This document shows, in pieces, positions 56,004 to 64,000 of a stretch of 64,000 nt of DNA. The notes below the pieces were generated by a model. That model made no database searches and was not told the DNA's origin. It saw only the letters and a program-made list of their open reading frames with translations. The stretch covers positions 1,922,001 to 1,986,000 of the forward strand of contig NC_079232.1 of NCBI RefSeq assembly GCF_028502605.1, in the 5' to 3' direction. Source of the DNA: Trichoderma breve. Taxonomy: Eukaryota > Ascomycota > Sordariomycetes > Hypocreales > Hypocreaceae. The translations under genes were made by a program, and so were the position numbers. The stretch's first letter is position 1. The number at the start of each line of letters is the position of its first letter.

Positions 56004-58233
56004 TCATGCCGAGACGGAGGCGTCGTCCTTCTTGGCTGACTGGGTCTTGGGTGGTACCTTGTCCGTCATGCTCCGCTGGGCTCGTCGCTGTTGTCTCAGA
56101 CGACACTCCAACGCATAGCCTGGCTCGTTTGCCTTGCGCCACTCGATCCATGCCTCGTATGCCTGTTGATCTCCTGGATCTGGGCGTCGAGGTTTTGGCA
56201 CCGGTTGTGGTGGGCAGCGAGTACCCGTCATGAGCGGCATTTGGCTTGATGGCATATTGAAGCAAGGGTTGGAGCTAGATGCCAAGGGAAATGTCGTATT
56301 CAACATGGAGGGTACCGTCGGGATGCCCGGCATACTATTGCCCATCATAGGCACGGACGGCAGTACCGTCTCCGGCCGAAATAGTGCTGGTAGGAGCGAA
56401 GGTAGTGGCGGCACTGTTGGCATTGGCAAAGCAGACGTCTGGAATTGGCCTCCAAGCTGATCCGTTCCCATCTGTACAGGGATCAATCTTCCCGGCATCA
56501 AGTTATTGAGCGTCAGAGAGTCAGCGGCTGTATCAGGAGCAGTTGCAAGCGGCACAAGCCCATAGGCCGGCGGCGGCGGTTGCTGCTGAAGCGAAGAAAC
56601 ACTTGGCAGACCAAGTCCTGCCAGATACATAGCATTGACATGATCACTCTTGCTGGCAAAGGGCTCCGGGGCAAAGGGCTGAAGGGGCTCCATATTGTCG
56701 TCTTCCGAGTTGGAGCTTCGGTTGGAGACAAACGAGAGAAACTCTCGCGCTTTGGGGTTCAGGCTCTTGAATTTAGTAGATTGCTCTGCTGGGAGGCTTG
56801 AGTCCTCTTTGTGGGAAATCTCAGCTCCTCGTTTCCGGTGGCTTGCGAAAATCTCCGAAGATACTTGCTGTCGTTCATTGCCCCCATGTGTCCGGTATCT
56901 CAAGACGCAGGTTTCTGTTGAGCCTCCGCTCTGCTCTTCCTTTGAGCCATCTTCGTAGCCGCTGTCCACCCTGTCTCGTCCCTGTAGTTTGTCACTTGGC
57001 AAATCTTTGTTCCTCTGTGCTAGTTTCTTTAGAAATCTTTGAAAAGCCTGGTCTTTTTCAGTCTCAAACACCTCCGTAGGCCTCTCTTCGTTCACCAAAC
57101 GTGCTGTCTGGCTGGGGGACAATCGATTTGCGTCAGAGCAATCTTTAGCTCTGTTCCTTTGCGCAGTGACAAGGTCTGGTAGTTCGAAAATACCCTTTCG
57201 TGCTCGCAATTCGTCCGCTACGGCATGCTTCATTTTCGTCTCGCTTTGACGACTTCGCTGGCTCATGTGCACTCGAACTTTGTGAGGTGTGACCTCGGCA
57301 GCTTTGAGCGCTGCGGTAAGTTGCTCGTCCTGGCCATTGCCTGGCTTCTTTTGCATCAAATTTCCCTTCAGAGGCCGAATGTCCACAACAGTTGGAGACA
57401 AAAAGCTAGGGATGCTTCGCAATGGTGCAACTTCCAAGAGGCTCAGGGGATGTTCTTTCGAAGACGAAAGGCACACTTGCTTCAATATCCCATATGGAAT
57501 AGGCTGTTCTTCTTCCATGGTCTGTATGATCTTTGGTTCCAATTCGGAAGACAGCGCAAAAACATTCCGTCGATGGTATCTCAAGTCGTTGCTGACCGTT
57601 ACGCGATCTTGTGGCACGTCGTTTGCCTTCTGAAGACGGACCTCGTGTTTCTTTTCCTCAGCGGATGGAGTGGCCGGGAATGCATCCATTCCAATCCATT
57701 GTTTCCCAGAACCTATCAGATTCCTCCAAGCCTGCTCCTCATCCAGCGTTGGTGAGCTGCCACTACCGGAAGGGCGAGTTCGCCAATCGGGATTATCCAA
57801 CGCTTGATGAGAATTGCTTTTCTTCAGTCGTTGATAGTCATATGGATGGCCCAAGGCCTTGGTACGTGATTCGCTCTTCGAACCCGTCTCTTTGGCCATG
57901 GTAGGAGGGGATGGCCGTTTACATCGGCTGGCAGCGCCTAGCATAGCCATTCTCAGCCTTCAAAAGCCAGTTCAGCTCTTGCTTCATTCCACCAGAATCG
58001 TGTGTTGCATCTCGGTACTTACTGTTTGCTAATTCAGATGGATTCGAGCGATCAAGTTGGTATCGAGGAATATGGTAGATATCCCTGACTGTTTGGGCTA
58101 GAAGCGAGAGCTTTTGGACGTCGATTCTCGGAGAATAGCTTTGATGAACTCCTTTCTTGGCCTTTTTGGCCTGTTTTCTTTTCGCACGAGCAAGTTCTCC
58201 AACTTCGATAACTTCAAAACAACCCAATTTCAC
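56004..58233 (-). CDS. Large protein of unknown function, mostly disordered
   Basis: Exons 58233-58023 and 57937-56004 (AACA|GTAAGT donor, GCTAG acceptor, frame kept) encode 714 residues. Without this intron the main frame begins at 57950, but the first exon reads as protein (MKLGCFEVIEVGELARAKRK, a basic patch, then VQKLSLLAQTVRDIYHIPRY). No domain is recognised. The body is charged and low complexity. Notable segments are DLRYHRRNVFAL (about 175), KAREFLSFVSNRSSNSEDD (about 480), a long Pro/Met/Leu-rich region (500-640, PTVPPLPSLLPALF and similar) and a conserved-looking end RRPDPGDQQAYEAWIEWRKA followed by basic residues. That composition would suit an RNA- or chromatin-associated scaffold, but this is only inference. 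Start choice is moderately sure. Confidence 0.65.
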
Positions 58234-59165
58234 GACAAGTTCCGCTTCAAGAAAAGACCAAGCGCTGCCTCAAGAATTTCCTAAGCACAAGCAGGTAAAG
58301 ACAAGGATGTCGGAGGAGAGCAGAAATATTGAGGTCGAGAGTGTGTGTTGAGTTGGACTGCTGCAATGGCTTCCAGCTGGCAGACGGCTGGTATATATCC
58401 GCGCCTGGAATATTCCGCGATAAAGTTCGCTTGATCTTAAACAAAAGTAAAGGACACGCTCAAGTGCCAAAGGCTGGTAAACAACCCGCACCTGTTGGCT
58501 GGGATACGAAAAGTCCAAAAAGAGGCGGATGTTGAGTGCGTAGGATGCAACGATGGCTTCGCATAAGGTTGAAATGACGAGCGAGATTTAAGATTTAAGA
58601 TTCGCGCCAGGTCAGCCTCTGGAATCTTCGTCTCGGCAACCATGTTGTCAACTCTCCCATCAATGCCTGCCTTGAAAAGCACCATCTATGAAGGTCGCTG
58701 TGCTGGTTCTTCCCTTTTGGCGTGGCATTCGATCCTGACGCAGGTGCATCTGACAAGATCGCGACTCACAAGTGATCCGTTACGGCTTTTTTGCTTCCTC
58801 AGTCAACAAGATAACAGCTTCACTCCATCATTAAGGGGGAGGGAAAAAGGTTCCAAGAAAGAGAAAACAAAAAAAAGGTTCATCCAAACAGGTCAAAACG
58901 TGGGTCATCGTGAGAAAACAACTATCAAGCGTAAGTGTTACATAGGTAGACATGTGATGTAATGGTAATCAAACTAAGAGGCCCTCCATCGCTGAACTCA
59001 AACTCCAAGAAGTGCATAAATGTCCAAACAGAGATAATACAAAATGGGGCCGGCCATATTTTCCAAAACAAAACATTCTCGTCGGACTTTCGTGTACAGC
59101 GTTGCCATAAAGTGAGCACACCTCTCTAGTCGTCCCCTATTCTAGCCATCATCTCTTCTTTGCCC
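58234..59165. other. Intergenic, 0.9 kb
   Basis: Promoter of the unknown gene and 3' flank of AIM24. No other feature is seen. Confidence 0.5.
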
Positions 59166-60716
59166 TTAGGCGTTCTGGGGAGCGATGCCGCCGATAAAGG
59201 CGGCAAACTCTCTTGGGTTTCTGGTTTGCAGGAAGACGGTGCCGGGACCAGTAAACTTGCAAACAAGGCCTTCTCCGGAGGAAAGGCCAGAGATAATGCC
59301 GCCAGAAGCTACACGTTCCAGGACGTAGCTGGTATTCCACGCCACAAGATGACCGTTATCTACAATGTACTTTTCGCCTTGTTGAAGCTATTACGTCGGG
59401 TTAGTATCTCTGACCGGGACAAGGGAACCTATACTTCAGACTTACATCTTTCCTAATGATAGCGCCGAAACTCGAAACCCAGAGCAGACCAGTTCCAGAT
59501 ATCTTGTAGACAAACAGACCCTCGCCACTGAAGATGGCCTTGCCCAGACCTTGTCTCTTGTAGTCTTTGACGACAGCCTGAGTAGAGGCCAAATAGGCAT
59601 CGTGTCCCACCGACCACTGCTCTTTGCCGCTCAATCTTATGCTCGTAATGTCTCCCAAAGAGGCGGGCGCGAGAATGAGCTCTCCCGGCCCTGTGTAAGT
59701 AGAGCTTGCGAGCTCTCCGCCTGCAATGATCTTCTTGACGCTGAACTTGACATTACCCTTGAGGGTGATTGTGGGAGACATGGCGACCATGGCACCTATC
59801 ATGCGATTAGATTTGGTCAAATCACGATACCGTTCCTCTTTCCTGCCGCTCATCCAACATACCTGGCTTTGCATGCAATGGGGCGCCCATGGCCAACTGG
59901 ACAGTCAAAATCGTATTAGTATCCCGATGGCTGATGCGATAGCTTCCTCCATTAAAGGTGCCAACATCATCGGTCGTCGCGACAGCCCCAACAAAGTTGG
60001 TCGGCGGTGGAGCTCCACCGGCCTGGGTTGGTGCTGTCTGAACGGGCGGCTTCTCCTGGGGATACGGAGCATTCTGCTGCTGCTGAGGGAACGGAGGAGG
60101 AGAAAACTGAGGCGGTGCTTGTTGCTGATGCTGCTGTTGTTGTTGCAGCTGGTGCTGCTGTATTTGCTGCGGCGGTGGCGGTGAATGTACCTGTTGCTGT
60201 TGGTAGTGGCCAGAGTCGGGAGTCGCCGCTGGACGCACAGCCAAGTTCAGCTGCTGCGATTGCGAATGCTGATGCTGGGGAGGCTGGCTCCCGGGAGGAG
60301 GGGGATAATGGCCCGGCGAGGGCTGTTGGATCTGGGGAGACGGCGTATGCTGGGGCGGAGGAGCATAGCTAGGCGCTTGTCCCGGCGTTCCCTGGGGAGG
60401 AGGGTAGAACTGTGTCTGGTTCGCGGGAGGTGAAGTCGGAGGCGGCGCATATTGATGCTGCTGGGGCGGCGATTGATACTGCTGGGGAGGAGGAGCGTAT
60501 TGCTGCTGCTGCTGGGGCGGTGGTGCTGTTCATTGTTCATGTTAGCATTGGGAGCGTATCGTCTGTCGCAATGGCTTCTCGAACGGACCTTGTCCTGCGC
60601 CTGCGCCGGGAGGAGCTGCGATGTCGCGAGTCAGTACTTGGAGATGGTGGGGTGAAGCTGAAGCTGGAGATGGCTGGTGACATACGCGGGTAGAAGTGTT
60701 GCTGCTGGCCAGACAT
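59166..60716 (-). CDS. AIM24-family protein with a long Gln/Pro-rich N-terminus
   Basis: Five exons are inferred: 60716-60686, 60615-60589 (27 nt), 60525-59863, 59795-59446 and 59387-59166, giving 430 residues. The first 190 residues are almost entirely Gln/Pro/Tyr (repeats such as YAPPPQQ and QQQQQHQQQ). The rest is the AIM24 (DUF124) beta-domain: [137 protein letters not shown]. Yeast Aim24 is a mitochondrial inner-membrane protein supporting MICOS. The leader here is not a standard presequence, so location is uncertain; cytosolic AIM24-like proteins also exist in fungi. The intron after exon 2 uses a weak GTCCGT donor; a longer unspliced second exon would hit a stop. Confidence 0.85.
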
Positions 60717-62669
60717 GGCGATGATGGTGTATAGAGTACAGAAGAGTGTTTGCTGATTGAACAGGCGTAGGATGGAAAGAGAAAGTGATGGTGAGAGAAG
60801 AAATAAGAGGAAGAAAAAAGTTGGCTTGGCAAAGGCGCAGTTGGAGCTGATTGAGTCGAGCTCGATGTAAGACGGCCAAGAAGCCCCGCTTCCGAGCTAT
60901 TATACAATGGAGCTCAAATGGGATTTGACAGGCCACAAGCCACACTGGGCAGTTTAGCAGATATATTCGCTCGGGTGAGGCGTATTTGCACGTGTGTTTG
61001 CCGCAACTGGAATAGATTTAATTCAAGCCTGGGGGATGCAATGCAAGTTATAAGGACACATCAGGCTGACGAGGCCTCAATTCGTTTAGGTCACATCACA
61101 TCCATCAATTGGAACATTCACAGAATCTACAGCAATTATTACGCGCTGACAGAGGCGCCAAGCTCCAACCCCGCTCAAGGCCCAATGGGCACCCGCACGC
61201 TGTTTGGAATCGCCTTCAGCGCCCCCGCCACGGCATCTCCATTGGCCAGCAGCCCAAGTTTAGGCGCCTCCAGGGTCCTGTCAGCGTCTGTCAATACAGG
61301 GGCCCTTTTGCCTCATGTGGTGATTTGATTCCAGTCTACTCCGTATTCGAGTCCATACCGTGCATGCATGAACCATTGATCCATGAATGCGCAAGGTACA
61401 TGTTTAAAACAATTCCTCATCAACCAAACAGTTTCATTCAATCCCAGAATAGCAGGTACAGTCAAACTCATACTGCAGCCTTGTAGACACAGGCACCTGT
61501 GACCGCCTCTTCAATTTCCCCTTGCTCGCGTCAGCCATTGATACTATATGCCTAGTCCTTACTATTATGTACGGATAGACGCTGAGCTCAGCCTACCCAA
61601 TAATTGTTTCTCATTTAACACATTTCAATTAATAGCATCCTTGATTTCTAGAATTATGTGATATATCCACGTCTATCAGGATAAACCCTTTGGAATCTGG
61701 CCTTCATGGGCAAGGGCTTCTTCGCTATCGAATTGTTGCGAGTACGAGATTAAGTTGGACTTGGAGCCTTGGTCAGCCTATACCATGCTTTTCAGTCTTA
61801 TGAGTAGAGTCGGGGATGCTCAGCGTTGCTAGATAAAAGCAACGCTAGGATTTTGCACTTAGACCCAGGCATGAGATTGCGAATCCAGCAGAGCCATAGG
61901 CCATAGTAGCTGTTATTAGGTCAACAGTAGATCGCCAATGCAAATTCCGTGTTTTGTAGCAATAGAGCTGTTCACTCCGTATAACAGCATCAATGGTTCG
62001 AATAATGGGTAGCCATTTTCCCTATACATTGTCATTCGAAGAGAAGGCGCTGTATATTTCCCTACAAGTAGATTTCATATAATACAAATACAAATGAGCA
62101 TAAAGCCTCGTGATCGAGACTATGTCCACGTATAATGTACTCTCTCATCACATATACTCGTGGCTTGTTCGGCACATATACCTACTAGGTACTACTAAAG
62201 TACACGTAGTACCTCATCAAACTTTATATACATGTACATTTGGTATCTGGTAGTACATCAATACACAGAGTGTGAAGATTGGATTCGAAACCGCATCAAC
62301 TCTATCCAGCGCCATAACTAAGGTGTCTTGCTATCTGAACAAGCCAACGTTTATAGTTTTGGATGAAAAGCCCGACAATAAAGATAACAAATGTAAACAA
62401 CAACAAAAGAAGTAAATAGCAACGCAGCCACCCGCCGTTTATCCATCAACGTGTCTCCATTTCCATCTCCATCTCCTTTCAACTCATCCATCTCACCTCC
62501 ATGCAAATCACGAGCTACACCACAGACAAGCCAATATAATAAAGAACGTTTAGCAACTTCTCATTGCTACCAATCTGCTCGGCCACTCTCTGCTACTATA
62601 CCCAATTCCTTTTCTCACTATTCTTTTCGCTTCTATTTTTCTCCTCGGTTCCACTTATATCCAATAACA
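60717..62669. other. Intergenic, 1.95 kb
   Basis: Divergent promoters of AIM24 and the terminal PLC-like gene. The second half is A+T-leaning with TAGTACTA-type palindromes (62190-62250). No gene supported. Confidence 0.5.
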
Positions 62670-64000
62670 ATGCCTTGCTTTTGCTGGTTACTCATCTCCT
62701 TCGTCCTAGGCCTCGCCTCTTTGGCCTCAGGTCTCCCGATTCCAGGCAATAAGGCTTTAGACTCTCCTCATCCCCCAACAGTTATCCTCGAGGAACAAGA
62801 AGATGGCACACACAACATCTCTGTGGGAGGAAACATCAAAAAGAGACAATGGAAGGACCTGCCAACTCCCCATATAACCCTCATCAATGCCACCCCCTAT
62901 AAATGGCAAAGGGGCTACATCCACCAGTACCAAATGCCAGACTGGAAGGAGGATTTCCCTGAACACATCGATCCGGGCGATATAGCTCCTGTCCTGATCC
63001 AGGCATCGAAAGGCTACCACAACTGGGCAGACTCTGCGGCCGAGGTGGTGTACGATATCGTTGGAACCTCAGAGCCCATGTCATTCATGGTCAAGTTCCA
63101 GAATCGGCACAACACCCTCAAAGTCGAGTTCCTTGAATCCTTGTCTTCCATGAACAACGCCAAGAGAACCGTTCACGACTTTGAAATCGCAAAATTCCCC
63201 GGCACCGCGTCGGCCTTCATCATTGCCGGCCAAGAGGGTCATTTCATCACCAACGATCCGCCCATCGACTGGATGCAAACTATGCTTCCCGAACTAAAAG
63301 ACAAGCCTCTGCGGGAGATTGTTCTCGGGAGGTCACATCACTCCGGCCTGTGGCACTCCCACGTGAGTATTGGCCTTGCGTCGTCACCAAACACCGTGAC
63401 GCAGAGCGTCCACCTTCGCGAACAGCTCGGCAATGGTGGCATCCGCGTTCTCGACTTCCGACCCCTTAAGATTGGCGACGAGTTTCGCGAAATTCATGGT
63501 GTGAGAACCCCTGACCCGTTAGGTGGCATAATGTTCCAGGGCTCTGAGGGAGCCCTCTTGAGTGACATGATCCAAACTGTCAACGAGTTCAATCGGAAGT
63601 ACCCTGGCGAGCTCATCATCTGGGATGTACACAGCCATGATGCCTGGAACCAAGATTATCAATATCGCGAACTGAGTGACAGCCAAGAAGACCGTGTAGC
63701 GCTATACAACCAGTTCTTGGCGGTAGAGAACCGCGTCAACATCCCCGACGTCGTCCAAGACGTCAGCCAAATGCCCCTGGGCTGGTTCATCGGCAACAAA
63801 ACGTCTGCCGTCCTCATCAACTTTGACGACGCCTGGCGGGAGAAGGATATCGACGTATTCCCCGGTAAACGCGAGGGTTTCATCACGGGAAGAATCCTCC
63901 CTCTCTACCACCCCTGGAGCGATACCAACAACGTCCATAATCTGGCTAAGGACCAGATCGCCGAGTTTCACGCGAAACGGCCTGTCTCGCAAAGCCCCAT
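62670..64000 (+). CDS. Secreted PLC-like phosphodiesterase (partial, runs off the window)
   Basis: The frame opens at the Met at 62670 (MPCFCWLLISFVLGLASLAS, a signal peptide) and stays open without introns to the window end (443 codons). An N-terminal beta-rich domain (about 60-190: TPHITLINATPYKWQRGYIH, EVVYDIVGTSEPMSFMVKFQ) precedes a PI-PLC X-like barrel: LREIVLGRSHHSGLWHSH (about 212-229, first catalytic-His segment), GNGGIRVLDFRPLKIGDEFR (cognate of GVRYLDLRI), FREIHG (second His), GELIIWDVHSHDAW (cognate of ...EVVIL-D-x-x-H) and ILPLYHPWSDTNN. This is a fungal family of secreted PLC-like proteins distinct from the GPI-anchored one at 16182. Substrate unknown; the C-terminus is missing. 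Confidence 0.8.
   Translation, partial: MPCFCWLLISFVLGLASLASGLPIPGNKALDSPHPPTVILEEQEDGTHNISVGGNIKKRQWKDLPTPHITLINATPYKWQRGYIHQYQMPDWKEDFPEHIDPGDIAPVLIQASKGYHNWADSAAEVVYDIVGTSEPMSFMVKFQNRHNTLKVEFLESLSSMNNAKRTVHDFEIAKFPGTASAFIIAGQEGHFITNDPPIDWMQTMLPELKDKPLREIVLGRSHHSGLWHSHVSIGLASSPNTVTQSVHLREQLGNGGIRVLDFRPLKIGDEFREIHGVRTPDPLGGIMFQGSEGALLSDMIQTVNEFNRKYPGELIIWDVHSHDAWNQDYQYRELSDSQEDRVALYNQFLAVENRVNIPDVVQDVSQMPLGWFIGNKTSAVLINFDDAWREKDIDVFPGKREGFITGRILPLYHPWSDTNNVHNLAKDQIAEFHAKRPVSQSP

Overview
The window is nuclear DNA from a filamentous ascomycete (Pezizomycotina). The genes have short GT-AG introns of about 50-110 bp, and the core protein set is typical of Sordariomycetes: a COP9 signalosome subunit, SUR7/PalI, DUF3433, a TRP-like flavin carrier, AIM24, an MGR3-type TPR protein, a DAP1-type protein and fungal C2H2 regulators. 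Long compositionally plain intergenic regions rich in motifs such as TACTGTACAGTA fit Hypocreales, and I would guess Trichoderma or a relative. That placement is an inference. I recognise no rRNA, tRNA, CRISPR array or intact transposon.

Layout. 1-13.7 kb: a 2H-phosphoesterase-like gene cut by the window start, ureidoglycolate lyase, a divergent MFS transporter, then an accessory-looking stretch (5.1-10 kb). That stretch holds a membrane protein of unknown function, a decayed coding fragment, two related small membrane-protein genes and a higher-order minisatellite lying between them. COP9 subunit 3 and a SUR7-family gene follow, tail to tail. 13.7-31 kb: a GPI-anchored PLC-like protein, a DUF3433 membrane protein, a TRP/FLC family protein with a short 3' exon, a small DUF7704-like membrane protein, and a head-to-head pair of an MGR3-like mitochondrial TPR protein and a DAP1-like heme-binding protein. 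31-37 kb: mostly non-coding, with one small Cys/His-rich gene, a strongly AT-rich block and a decayed ankyrin-repeat gene at its edge. 37-53 kb: two related multi-finger C2H2 genes on the same strand, separated by about 11.4 kb with no convincing gene. 53-64 kb: a large protein of unknown function, AIM24 with a long Gln/Pro-rich leader, and a second secreted PLC-like protein cut by the window end.

Functional links are mostly housekeeping: purine-nitrogen use (ureidoglycolate lyase), mitochondrial proteostasis and inner membrane (MGR3-like, AIM24), cell cortex and secreted or anchored surface proteins (SUR7, PLC-like proteins, TRP/FLC) and transcriptional control (C2H2 pair, COP9). The most unusual part is the 6.8-9.8 kb tandem locus. 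Two small membrane proteins share one short motif, duplicated flanking DNA lies upstream of both, and a minisatellite core is homologous to the 3' ends of the locus. All exon boundaries were read by eye from splice consensus and frame continuity, with no transcript support.
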